In this document: positions 1 through 6,849 of the stretch, one piece after another
How positions within the stretch are numbered: the stretch's first letter is position 1
Layout of the letters: every line of letters starts with the position of its first letter
Program-made: the position numbers and the translations under genes
The notes under the pieces: model-generated
What the model saw: the letters and a program-made list of their open reading frames with translations, nothing else
Told to the model about the DNA's origin: nothing
Database searches by the model: none
NCBI GenBank assembly: GCA_030639705.1
Contig: DAOWKX010000216.1
Location: 1 to 8,709 of the forward strand
DNA: 8,709 nt
Source of the DNA: Candidatus Aminicenantota bacterium
GTDB lineage: Bacteria; Acidobacteriota; Aminicenantia; UBA2199
Direction: 5' to 3'

Positions 1-1
1 A

Positions 2-232
2 AAAAAAATTCCTTTCAGAGATGGGTGGGGGGTTTTATTTGCCTATACCCATGGCACGGGTGACGATGGTAACTGCTACTCAATCGGTTCAAGCGGAAGA
101 TATGGTGATGGTACTGTGAACTGGAATCAAAACGGAATTTATGATGTCAGAAGCCTTCTGGATTTTGAAAATGATATTATTTTTTCGAATGGAATTTTTA
201 CCTATGGTCCCAGGGTCAAAGGAGATAATTAA
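2..232 (+). CDS. C-terminal end of a type IV pilin / GspG-like pseudopilin (5' truncated)
   Basis: An open frame enters from the left edge and ends at TAA 230-232, giving about 76 residues; the start and N-terminal region lie outside the window. The visible part has the look of a pseudopilin C-terminal domain: a DGWG motif near the beginning (compare the DPWG of GspG-type major pseudopilins), then a Gly/Asp-rich stretch with YSIGSSG, and a closing NDIIFSNG segment like the 'ND-I-x-x-S/N-G' endings of many PilA/GspG-like proteins. Such proteins are inserted in the inner membrane by an N-terminal helix and assembled into a pilus or type II secretion pseudopilus after prepilin peptidase cleavage. 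The diagnostic prepilin leader cannot be seen, so the family call rests on these short motifs only. The next gene, ffh, starts 60 bp downstream and is functionally unrelated. Coding is fairly sure; the pilin assignment is moderate. Confidence 0.6.
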   Translation, partial: KKIPFRDGWGVLFAYTHGTGDDGNCYSIGSSGRYGDGTVNWNQNGIYDVRSLLDFENDIIFSNGIFTYGPRVKGDN

Positions 233-268
233 CCCCCATTTCTCACCATTTTAAAAAAATCAATTCTA

Positions 269-277
269 TGTTAAAAT
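269..277 (+). promoter_or_regulatory. Possible extended -10 promoter element for ffh
   Basis: The 60-bp gap between the pilin-like gene and ffh contains TGTTAAAAT, which fits an extended -10 box (TG, one base, then TAAAAT, five of six matches to TATAAT). There is no convincing -35 box at the expected distance. If used, transcription would begin around 283-286, leaving only a very short leader before the ATG at 293. This is a low-confidence call in an AT-rich gap where such matches arise easily. Confidence 0.25.
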
Positions 278-292
278 TTGTGACCGGGAAAC

Positions 293-1636
293 ATGTTAGA
301 TAATTTAAGTGAAAAATTCACCAAAGTCTTTAGATATCTGAAAGGTGAAGCCAAAATCACAGAGGAAAATATCAAAGAGGCCTTAAGAGAAATAAAACTG
401 TCCCTTCTGGAAGCCGATGTTAATTTCAAAGTCGTTAAAAAATTTATTGAAAATATCAGAGAGAAATCTCTTGGAAAAGAGGTGCAGGATAGTTTAACAC
501 CTCATCAACAGGTGATAAAGATTGTAAAAAGTGAACTGGAAGTACTGCTGGGATCTGATTATAAAGAGTTGAGCCAATCTGGCACAAAACCTTCGGTTGT
601 TATGCTGGTGGGTCTTCAGGGAACAGGAAAAACCACGACCGCCGGGAAATTAGCTCTTCACTTAAAAGAAAATGGAAAATCTCCTCTTTTATGTTCCCTT
701 GACTTAAAAAGACTTGCTGCTGGAGAGCAGCTCGAAACAATCGCAAATGAGGTAGGGGTAAATTATTTCAAGGCTGAACCCACGCATTTAAAGAAGATTG
801 TTAAACAGTTAATGGCGAATGCCAGGGAGTACGGTTATGACTATGTGCTGGTTGATACAGCGGGTAGACTCCATATTGATGATGATCTGATGACAGAACT
901 CAAGCAGATCAAAGCCGCTTTAAATCCGGTGGAGGTTATTTTTGTTGCGGATTCGTTAACAGGTCAGGATGCGGTTAACTCCGCCCTCACTTTTTCTGAA
1001 AAAATTGAGATCGACTCGATTATCCTGACAAAACTGGATGCCGACGCCCGCGGTGGTGCGGCACTATCAATTGTCAGTGTGACAGGAAAACCCATAAAAT
1101 TTGTAGGAGTGGGCGAAAAGAATAAAGATTTTCAGAAGTTTTATCCCGATAGAATGGCATCACAAATTCTGGGAATGGGAGATGTATTAACCCTGATTGA
1201 AAAAGCCGAAGAGAAATTTGACCAAAAACAGGCAGAAAAAGTGGCTCGAAAAATGTTGCGGGATGAGTTTACTCTGGATGATTTTTTGTCTCAATTACAG
1301 CAGGTTCAGAAATTAGGATCCTTGAGCGATATAATGGAGATGATGCCAAATATGGCCCCCAATTTTGGAGTAAACCCGCACTCGAATAAAGCCCAAGTAG
1401 ATGACAATAAGATTAAGTATTTAGTTGCTATTATTAACTCTATGACCATCAAAGAGAGAGAAAAGCCAAAAATTATAAATGGTCGGAGGCGATTGAGAAT
1501 CGCCAGAGGATCAGGTCGTCAGGTTCAGGAGGTAAACCAGCTATTAAAACAATATTTTGAGATTAAAAAGGTTATGAAAAAGCCATTTTTTAGAAAGATG
1601 TTAAGAAAATTTGACTTTTTATCTAAAATGAGGTAA
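293..1636 (+). CDS. ffh: Signal recognition particle GTPase Ffh (SRP54)
   Basis: Ffh binds signal sequences of nascent inner-membrane proteins together with 4.5S/SRP RNA and delivers ribosomes to FtsY at the membrane. The 447-residue product has the full N-G-M layout. An N-terminal helical domain (1 to about 95) precedes the GTPase. P-loop GLQGTGKT is at 107-114, DTAGRL (G3) at 188-193, and TKLDADARGG (G4 and following motif) at 246-255, with GVGEK soon after. The methionine-rich M domain starts near 295 and carries the RNA-binding helix motif IARGSGR at 403-409. Length is normal for bacterial Ffh. The ATG at 293 starts a standard Ffh N terminus (MLDNLSEKF); the ribosome binding site is weak (GGGAA just upstream). 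The second G-domain motif reads DLKRLAAGEQL (137-147), with Leu141 where the family normally has Pro. It lies 111 bp upstream of rpsP, a common neighbour in bacteria. Confidence 0.97.
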   Translation: MLDNLSEKFTKVFRYLKGEAKITEENIKEALREIKLSLLEADVNFKVVKKFIENIREKSLGKEVQDSLTPHQQVIKIVKSELEVLLGSDYKELSQSGTKPSVVMLVGLQGTGKTTTAGKLALHLKENGKSPLLCSLDLKRLAAGEQLETIANEVGVNYFKAEPTHLKKIVKQLMANAREYGYDYVLVDTAGRLHIDDDLMTELKQIKAALNPVEVIFVADSLTGQDAVNSALTFSEKIEIDSIILTKLDADARGGAALSIVSVTGKPIKFVGVGEKNKDFQKFYPDRMASQILGMGDVLTLIEKAEEKFDQKQAEKVARKMLRDEFTLDDFLSQLQQVQKLGSLSDIMEMMPNMAPNFGVNPHSNKAQVDDNKIKYLVAIINSMTIKEREKPKIINGRRRLRIARGSGRQVQEVNQLLKQYFEIKKVMKKPFFRKMLRKFDFLSKMR

Positions 1637-1643
1637 ATTAAAA

Positions 1644-1719
1644 TTTCTATCTGAGTTAAAGCCTTTAAATAACAGCCTTTTAAAAATGGTTTTAGATAGG
1701 AAACCGTGGAGAGTGCCAC
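1644..1719 (+). promoter_or_regulatory. Possible structured leader upstream of rpsP
   Basis: The 111-bp gap between ffh and rpsP can fold. Bases 1644-1655 can pair with 1691-1703: nine Watson-Crick pairs with one bulged G at 1699, followed by G-U, A-U and G-U pairs. The loop holds two near-identical copies of AGCCTTTWAAA (from 1660 and from 1674). A second small hairpin, GTGG (1706-1709) with CCAC (1716-1719) and a 6-nt loop, sits about 12 nt before the rpsP ribosome binding site. No T-run follows, so this does not look like an intrinsic terminator of ffh. It could be an mRNA leader involved in r-protein control, or chance pairing in AT-rich DNA. I do not recognise it as a named leader. Confidence 0.25.
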
Positions 1720-1747
1720 AATATAAATTATAAGGAGTGAATGAGTA

Positions 1748-1990
1748 ATGGTGGTAATAAGATTGACCAGGAGAGGCACTAAGCACAGACCTTTTTACAG
1801 GATTGTGGCAATGGATAAAGCTAAACCCAGAGAATCCCGATATATTGAATTAATCGGTCATTATAATCCTACGCTAGATCCAGCAGAGATAAAAATTGAT
1901 GTCAATAAGTACAATGGGTGGATTAATAAAGGAGCAAAAGCATCTCAAACCGTTAAATCGTTATTAAAGAAACTTAAAACTGAGAGTTAA
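1748..1990 (+). CDS. rpsP: 30S ribosomal protein bS16
   Basis: bS16 is an early-binding protein of the 30S body that stabilises 16S rRNA folding. The 80-residue product has the family's usual length and sequence signature: MVVIRLTRRGTKHRPFYRIV at the N terminus, then RYIELIGHYNP in the middle and the W-x-x-KGAxxSxTVxxLLKK ending. The ATG at 1748 gives exactly the conserved N terminus and has an AAGGAG ribosome binding site at 1732-1737. It is the first gene of the tight rpsP-khpA-rimM-trmD-ftcd series; the stop codon TAA overlaps the Shine-Dalgarno of khpA. The order rpsP-khpA-rimM-trmD is a well known bacterial arrangement linking 30S assembly with tRNA modification. Confidence 0.97.
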   Translation: MVVIRLTRRGTKHRPFYRIVAMDKAKPRESRYIELIGHYNPTLDPAEIKIDVNKYNGWINKGAKASQTVKSLLKKLKTES

Positions 1991-2000
1991 GGAGGCTAAA

Positions 2001-2243
2001 GTGAAAGAACTCGTTGAAACAGTATGCAAATCTTTGGTTGACAATCCTGATCAGGTAAAGGTAACACAGATTGACGGAGAACAGACAACAATTCTAGAAA
2101 TACGAGTGGCTCAATCTGATCTTGGTAAAGTCATTGGAAAGCAGGGTAGGACTGCCAGAGCAATTAGAACAATTCTTGCTGCTGCCGGAATGAAACAAAG
2201 AAGAAGGTATAATCTCGAAATTATTGAAAATTACGATCAGTAA
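2001..2243 (+). CDS. khpA: KhpA family KH-domain RNA-binding protein
   Basis: This small (80 aa) cytoplasmic protein consists almost wholly of one KH domain. The RNA-binding GxxG loop is GKQG at residues 46-49, inside the segment LGKVIGKQGRTARAIRTIL that is typical of the UPF0109/KhpA (YlqC) family. In Gram-positive bacteria KhpA pairs with KhpB (EloR/Jag) and affects cell elongation and small-RNA stability; its role in this organism is inferred only from the family. The start is GTG at 2001, chosen because a strong AAGGAGG ribosome binding site lies at 1989-1995 (overlapping the rpsP stop) and because the N terminus MKELVETVCKSLVDNP matches the family. It sits between rpsP and rimM, as is usual. 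Confidence 0.93.
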   Translation: MKELVETVCKSLVDNPDQVKVTQIDGEQTTILEIRVAQSDLGKVIGKQGRTARAIRTILAAAGMKQRRRYNLEIIENYDQ

Positions 2244-2249
2244 CATTAT

Positions 2250-2738
2250 TTGGTTTTTTTAGGAAGAATCTTAAAAATTAGAGGCAATAAGGGGGAAGTT
2301 GTGGTCAAGCCTTCTCCTGTTGGTGATATCTTTACTTTCAGAAAAAAGAAGAATATCCTTCTGAAGTCTGAAAAATATCAGAGTAAGCAAAAAATAGAAT
2401 ATGTCAGGGATATGAAGGGTAAATTTGTATTGAAATTCTCAAACATCAACACCATCAATCAGGCGATGAAGCTGATTGGATATTCTGTTTTTGGGGTTGG
2501 GGAAAGTGAGGAAAAAGGTTCCCCTTTAATCGATTATTATGTCAAAGATATTCATCAGGAATTATGGGGTAAGGTTAAAGACATAAAGGAATATGGTTTA
2601 AACAGAGTTCTTGAGGTTGAAAATCATGGAGAAATTGTTTATATTCCTCTAGGCAAAGGCATTGTACATGAGATTAGAGATGATGAAAAACTAATTGTGA
2701 TAGATCCCCCCGAGGGATTGCAAAGTCTGAATAGATGA
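2250..2738 (+). CDS. rimM: 16S rRNA processing / ribosome maturation factor RimM
   Basis: RimM helps fold the 3' (head) domain of 16S rRNA during 30S assembly and binds uS19. The product has 162 residues, close to the usual 160-180. The N-terminal RimM domain begins with LGRILKIRGNKGEVVV (residues 4-19), matching the family pattern G-x-I-x-K-x-x-G-x-K/R-GE. A PRC-barrel domain follows from about 92 (SPLIDYYVKDIHQELWGKV) and ends with the conserved PPEGL (153-157). The start must be the TTG at 2250: the frame is closed by the khpA stop two codons earlier, and any later start would delete the conserved first strand. There is no clear Shine-Dalgarno, so translation is probably coupled to khpA, whose stop lies 6 nt upstream. 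The stop overlaps the trmD ATG by 4 nt. Sequence identity to textbook RimM looks low but the architecture is clear. Confidence 0.92.
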   Translation: MVFLGRILKIRGNKGEVVVKPSPVGDIFTFRKKKNILLKSEKYQSKQKIEYVRDMKGKFVLKFSNINTINQAMKLIGYSVFGVGESEEKGSPLIDYYVKDIHQELWGKVKDIKEYGLNRVLEVENHGEIVYIPLGKGIVHEIRDDEKLIVIDPPEGLQSLNR

Positions 2739-3400
2739 GATTTTCTGTCGTTTCAATATTTCCGGAGATGATAAAAAGTTTTATCGGTTACGGGCTGGTT
2801 TCTAAAGCCATTGATGAAAGAAAAATCCAGGTTGATGTGTATGATTTAAGGGATTTTACAGGTGATAAGCATAGAAAAGTGGATGATAGACCGTTTGGCG
2901 GAGGAGCCGGTATGGTGATGAAACCCGAACCACTTTTTAATGCGATTGAAACCATTACCAAAAAAAATCCTGGAAAAACCATTCTGCTTTCGGCTTATGG
3001 TAGAGTGTTGAATCAAGCAGGTATTAAAGAATTAGCCAGGGAGTCACACTTGATATTGATTTGCGGCCGTTATGAAGGAGTGGATCAGAGGGTAATCGAC
3101 ACGCTGGTAGATGAAGAAATTTCAATTGGTGAATATGTTTTAATGGGCGGCGAAGTGGCTGCAGAGGTTGTAATCGAGAGTGTGAGCCGCATGGTAAAGG
3201 GAGTAGTGGGGAATCCTGAATCATTGGAAACAGATTCTTTCTTCCATAATGGACAGTATGCTTTTCCCCAATACACCCAGCCCAGAGAATTTAAAGGATT
3301 ACAGGTTCCAGATATCTTGTTATCTGGAAATCATGCCGAGATTGAGAGCTGGCGGAAAAGCAACCAAAAAGGAAAAAAATTCCAGGGAGGTCATAAGTGA
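2735..3400 (+). CDS. trmD: tRNA (guanine37-N1)-methyltransferase TrmD, short C terminus
   Basis: TrmD uses S-adenosylmethionine to methylate G37 next to the anticodon and prevents +1 frameshifting. It is a SPOUT-class trefoil-knot dimer. Visible motifs are SIFPEM (7-12), GDKHRKVDDRPFGGGAGM (43-60), the SAM-binding knot pieces CGRYEGVDQR (110-119) and SIGEYVLMGGE (130-140), and the DSF region with Asp167. Arg152 and Asp167 align with the residues described as catalytic in the Haemophilus/E. coli enzyme (R154/D169). FPQYTQPREFKG and LLSGNHAEIESW (to Trp206) follow as expected. The protein then stops after only 15 more residues, a basic tail, without the usual R-T-x-x-RRPDL segment and final helices. 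At 221 aa it is therefore shorter than most TrmDs (about 230-255). ATG at 2735 overlaps the rimM stop (ATGA); its own stop overlaps the GTG of ftcd (GTGA). The last codons also carry the ftcd ribosome binding site. Confidence 0.95.
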   Translation: MRFSVVSIFPEMIKSFIGYGLVSKAIDERKIQVDVYDLRDFTGDKHRKVDDRPFGGGAGMVMKPEPLFNAIETITKKNPGKTILLSAYGRVLNQAGIKELARESHLILICGRYEGVDQRVIDTLVDEEISIGEYVLMGGEVAAEVVIESVSRMVKGVVGNPESLETDSFFHNGQYAFPQYTQPREFKGLQVPDILLSGNHAEIESWRKSNQKGKKFQGGHK

Positions 3401-5055
3401 AAAAAATAGTTGAATGTGTTCCCAACTTTTCAGAAGGCAGGGATCCGGTTATTATCGAAAAAATAACCGATGAGATAAAGAAAACAGAAAACGTCATATT
3501 ACTGGATGTTGATCCCGGAAAAGATACCAATCGAACGGTTGTGACCTTTGCGGGTTCTCCGGAAGCTGTTGAAGAAGCTGCATTTCGGGCCATCGAGAAA
3601 GCAGCGGAACTAATTGATATGTCCGTTCATTCCGGAGCCCATCCTCGCATGGGTGCTACAGATGTTTGTCCCTTTGTTCCGGTTTCCGGATTGACCATGG
3701 AGGATTGTGTGAAAATCGCCAGAAGATTGGGAGAGAGGGTGGCCAAAGAGTTGAAAATCCCGGTTTATCTATATGAAGAGGCTGCAACCACCGAAGAAAG
3801 AAAGAGCCTGGCTTTTATCAGGGAAGGTGAATATGAAGCGTTACCTGAAAAGCTGAAGACAGAAAAATATAAACCGGATTTTGGTGAACCGGTTTTTAAT
3901 AAAAGATCCGGTGCCACAGTCATTGGGGCCAGGGAATTTTTAATTGCTTATAATATTAATTTAAATACCAGAGATGTGAAAATCGCCAGAAAAATTGCCA
4001 ACCGAATACGTGACAAAGGACGAATGGTAAAAAACAAGGAAACCGGGAAAAGAGAGAGGATTCCGGGTACACTGAAAGCTGTCAGGGGAGTTGGATGGTA
4101 TATTGATGAATATCATATGGCGCAGATTTCAGTAAATTTGCTGAATTATAAAATAACCCCTTTGTGTCGGGTGTTTGAAGAAGCGGAAAAATTTGCTCAC
4201 AGCTTCGGAGTTAGAGTGACCGGGAGTGAACTGGTGGGATTGATACCACTTGAGGCAATTCTGGAAACAGGTATGTATTATCTGAAAAAGCAGGGAGCAT
4301 CAACCGGAGTGAGTGAAAAAGAACTGGTTCGAATTGCTATCCAAACCCTGGGTATGAATGAGGTTTCGGATTTTAATCCAGAGCATAAAATCATAGAGTA
4401 TCGTTTCAGAAAACCCGGACAGCTGGCTTCAATGAATTGTTATGAATTAATGGATGAACTGGCCTCGGATTCTCCCGCACCAGGAGGAGGGAGTGTGGCT
4501 GCATTGAATGGTGCCCTATCTTCAGGATTGAGCTCTATGGTGGGAAATCTAACTTATTCGAAAAAAGAATATAGTGAAGTTCGGGATGAGATGATTTCGG
4601 TTTCTGAAACAGCCCAGAAGTTAAAAGATTTTTTTATTGATGCCATAGATAAGGATACCGAGGCATTTAATAAGATCATGGGTAACTTTTCTCTTCCAAA
4701 AAAAACAGAAGAAGAAATCGATATCAGAAATAAAAAAATTCAAGAGGCAACCAAAGACGCCACACTTATTCCTTTTTCTGTTTTAGAGAAATTAAAAGTA
4801 GCTGCTGAACTGGCATTGAAGGTGACTGAAAAGGGTAACAGAAATTCCCTGTCAGATTCCGGTGTCTCCGGATTAAATGCATCAGCCGCAGCTGAAGCTG
4901 CATTGTATAATGTCATGATAAATCTAGAAGGGATTGAGGATGATGCATTTAAACAAAAGATACGCAGTCAGGCACTTAAGATAAACAAAGAAGTTCAAAA
5001 GATCGTAACCAAAATCCGCCGGATCTTGAAAAAGGAGCTGGGTATAGATAACTGA
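3397..5055 (+). CDS. Bifunctional glutamate formimidoyltransferase / formimidoyltetrahydrofolate cyclodeaminase
   Basis: This 552-residue cytoplasmic enzyme moves the formimino group of N-formimino-L-glutamate to tetrahydrofolate and then releases ammonia to give 5,10-methenyl-THF, the last steps of one histidine degradation route and an entry to one-carbon metabolism. The N-terminal transferase part (about 1-330) begins with KIVECVPNFSEGRDP, has DVDPGKDTNRTVVTF (37-51) and HSGAHPRMGATDVCPFVPV, in which His82 aligns with the catalytic His82 of the mammalian enzyme. After a short linker the cyclodeaminase part (about 344-552) shows SPAPGGGS (359-366), an acidic helix DKDTEAF (418-424) and a helical C-terminal half with the GNRNSLSDSGVS segment. 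The length and fusion order match animal FTCD (541 aa). GTG 3397 is supported by GGGAGG at 3385-3390 and by the conserved N terminus. It overlaps trmD by 4 nt and is followed by a terminator. No hut genes are nearby. Gene symbol left blank because bacterial naming varies. Confidence 0.95.
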   Translation: MKKIVECVPNFSEGRDPVIIEKITDEIKKTENVILLDVDPGKDTNRTVVTFAGSPEAVEEAAFRAIEKAAELIDMSVHSGAHPRMGATDVCPFVPVSGLTMEDCVKIARRLGERVAKELKIPVYLYEEAATTEERKSLAFIREGEYEALPEKLKTEKYKPDFGEPVFNKRSGATVIGAREFLIAYNINLNTRDVKIARKIANRIRDKGRMVKNKETGKRERIPGTLKAVRGVGWYIDEYHMAQISVNLLNYKITPLCRVFEEAEKFAHSFGVRVTGSELVGLIPLEAILETGMYYLKKQGASTGVSEKELVRIAIQTLGMNEVSDFNPEHKIIEYRFRKPGQLASMNCYELMDELASDSPAPGGGSVAALNGALSSGLSSMVGNLTYSKKEYSEVRDEMISVSETAQKLKDFFIDAIDKDTEAFNKIMGNFSLPKKTEEEIDIRNKKIQEATKDATLIPFSVLEKLKVAAELALKVTEKGNRNSLSDSGVSGLNASAAAEAALYNVMINLEGIEDDAFKQKIRSQALKINKEVQKIVTKIRRILKKELGIDN

Positions 5056-5062
5056 AACTGCC

Positions 5063-5106
5063 GGGAAATTCAATCAATATTCTCTGATTGAATCCCTTTT
5101 TCTTTT
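5063..5106 (+). terminator. Rho-independent terminator after the trmD-ftcd operon
   Basis: A perfect 9-bp stem, ATTCAATCA (5068-5076) with TGATTGAAT (5085-5093), encloses an 8-nt loop. It can be extended by GGG (5063-5065) pairing with CCC (5094-5096) across a 2-nt AA bulge. A run TTTTTCTTTT follows at 5097-5106. The position, 8 nt after the ftcd stop, fits the end of the transcript. It separates the conserved cluster from the membrane glycosyltransferase gene. Confidence 0.88.
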
Positions 5107-5181
5107 AGGCTATTTTTCTTTTGAAATATAAAAATAATCCGCATTGGGTTTTGATAGAAAAAAGCCATTTCGCAAAAAGCA

Positions 5182-6849
5182 ATGAGAGATCACTTAAAAA
5201 ATAACTACAGAGTATATTGTCTGGCCTTCATACTTTTCCTTCAACTGGCTATCTTTTTCCCCCATGTGGGTACCGGATTTATCACCGATGATTTTATTTG
5301 GCTGGATAATGTGATTGATGAGGGCAAATTAGATCTTGGTAAACCTTTCACCGTGACAACAGGATTCTATCGCCCTTTGGTCAGTCTCAGTTTTGGATTG
5401 CAGTTTTTGTTTCATGGGATAGAATCAGCCCCTTATGGTCAGCTAAATTTGTTGCTTCATTTGTTCAATATAATTATGGTCTATTTAATTCTCAATTCCT
5501 TCGGGACTTTAAAACCCTACGCTCTGTTGGTGGCTTTTCTTTTTGCGATGAATATTAAGGTAAATACCATGGCAGTGGGGTGGATATCGGGTCGAACCAC
5601 ATTGTTATACAGTTGTTTCTCTCTCTTAACTTTTTACTTGTACAAAAAGTGGTATCAAACATCCAACCTGCACAAATCTCGTTTTTTAAAAATTTTCTTC
5701 TTTTTTTTATTCGAAATAATGTACCTGGCCGCATTATTATCAAAAGAGAGTGCGCTTATTATACCCGGCGGTGTTTTGGTTTTTTTTGTTTTTATAAAAG
5801 ATAATTTAAGTCGCAAACCTGGCTTATTTGTTTCTGCTTTAAAATGGCAGAAAATGGTTACTGCTTTTAAATCGATATTAATTTTCATACCTCCTTTGTT
5901 GATCTATTTTATTCTTCGGTTGAACAGCAATGCCTTTACCCCTTTTAATGCACCGGATTGTTATCGTTTTAAAATGACTCTCCTGGTGTTAATAAGAAAT
6001 ACCTGGGAATATTTTACCCGGGCAGGTTTACTCGACTTTATAATGGTGATCGGGTTGTTGGTTTTGGTGGTGAGAAGGGGAAAATTAAAAAATCCTTTTG
6101 AAAAGTCGGATCTGCATCTCATTGCCATCGGGGGGTTATATTTTTTATTTTTTCTCATCCCCGTATTATTTCTTCCGGTTCGATCCAATATTTATGTTTA
6201 TTTTCCTCAGATCGGATTCCATATTGCCTTTGCCGTCCTTATTGTTTCTTTATGGAGATACTGGGAATTTGATAAAAAGAAAAAAAAAGTGAAGGCAATA
6301 ATATTTTTATTGATTATCATTCTCTTGGGTTCCTGGTCTGTTTTCTATTTAAAAAAAGCGGTGTCTTATGGAAAGTCCGGTCAATGTAGTACACATTTTA
6401 TCCAGCAAGTCGCTGATGTTGTACCGAGATTAAAAAACAAAAGTCATCTGGTTATCATCGATCTCAGTCAATCTGATTATTTTTCACCAGCCACAACGGT
6501 TTCGTATGGACTGAATTTCGCACTCAAGTTTTTCTATTTTTATCCGTATAAGCAATTGAGTGGGGAAATAGTCTTTCCGGAAGTTCTGGATAGAAAAAAT
6601 ATTTTAAATAGAAGATTTGTTTTTTTCTTATGGGCTGACAGTCGATTGATTGGACCTTTCAAGAGTATGGAACTGGTCAGGCTGTTTGCCTTTTCACTAC
6701 CTCCGATTATAAATTTTCCAGAAATAAAACCAAAACAGGGAAAGACCACCGGAAAAAAAATATCAAGGCTTCAGAAACATCGGCTGGGAATACAGGAATT
6801 GAGGAGATTAAAAAAGAAAATTAAAAGCAGCAATCAAACCAGAAATTGA
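5182..6849 (+). CDS. GT-C type integral membrane glycosyltransferase (PMT/TMTC-like)
   Basis: A 555-residue polytopic inner-membrane protein with about 11 predicted hydrophobic segments: roughly 11-28, 88-106, 112-128, 138-154, 171-187, 190-205, 231-246, 282-298, 312-331, 338-358 and 371-390. The first periplasmic loop carries TDDFIW with Asp36-Asp37, the acidic pair expected for metal/lipid-phosphate-sugar binding in GT-C enzymes. Further motifs resemble bacterial TMTC/PMT-like proteins: GFYRPLVSLSF (61-71), GQLNLLLHLFN (86-96), VGWISGRTTLLY (132-143), LLSKES (185-190) and SNIYVYFPQIGF (335-346). It probably transfers a sugar from a polyprenyl-phosphate donor at the outer face of the membrane; donor and acceptor are unknown. 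After the last helix comes a soluble region (391-510) and a very basic tail rich in Lys/Arg (515-555), with no TPR repeats. The ATG at 5182 is the only ATG after the upstream stop (5155-5157); no clear Shine-Dalgarno precedes it. It converges on the next gene with no gap. Confidence 0.8.
   Translation: MRDHLKNNYRVYCLAFILFLQLAIFFPHVGTGFITDDFIWLDNVIDEGKLDLGKPFTVTTGFYRPLVSLSFGLQFLFHGIESAPYGQLNLLLHLFNIIMVYLILNSFGTLKPYALLVAFLFAMNIKVNTMAVGWISGRTTLLYSCFSLLTFYLYKKWYQTSNLHKSRFLKIFFFFLFEIMYLAALLSKESALIIPGGVLVFFVFIKDNLSRKPGLFVSALKWQKMVTAFKSILIFIPPLLIYFILRLNSNAFTPFNAPDCYRFKMTLLVLIRNTWEYFTRAGLLDFIMVIGLLVLVVRRGKLKNPFEKSDLHLIAIGGLYFLFFLIPVLFLPVRSNIYVYFPQIGFHIAFAVLIVSLWRYWEFDKKKKKVKAIIFLLIIILLGSWSVFYLKKAVSYGKSGQCSTHFIQQVADVVPRLKNKSHLVIIDLSQSDYFSPATTVSYGLNFALKFFYFYPYKQLSGEIVFPEVLDRKNILNRRFVFFLWADSRLIGPFKSMELVRLFAFSLPPIINFPEIKPKQGKTTGKKISRLQKHRLGIQELRRLKKKIKSSNQTRN

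Noticed and set aside
1525..1779. An 84-codon minus-strand open frame across the end of ffh and the rpsP leader
   Set aside because: Hydrophobic-looking translation is a by-product of AT-rich DNA; it overlaps ffh and the rpsP start and has no support.
2788..3593. Several minus-strand open frames of 63-100 codons opposite trmD and the start of ftcd
   Set aside because: They lie opposite strongly conserved genes, show no family motifs and have no ribosome binding sites; they are shadows of the real frames.
5104..5132. A possible promoter for the glycosyltransferase with TATAAA at 5127-5132
   Set aside because: The -10 box is good but the -35 position reads TTTAGG; in such AT-rich DNA the match is not convincing. 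Some promoter is nevertheless expected after the terminator.
5555..6292. Short open frames on both strands inside the glycosyltransferase gene
   Set aside because: Lysine/phenylalanine-rich shadow frames within one continuous, motif-bearing membrane protein gene.
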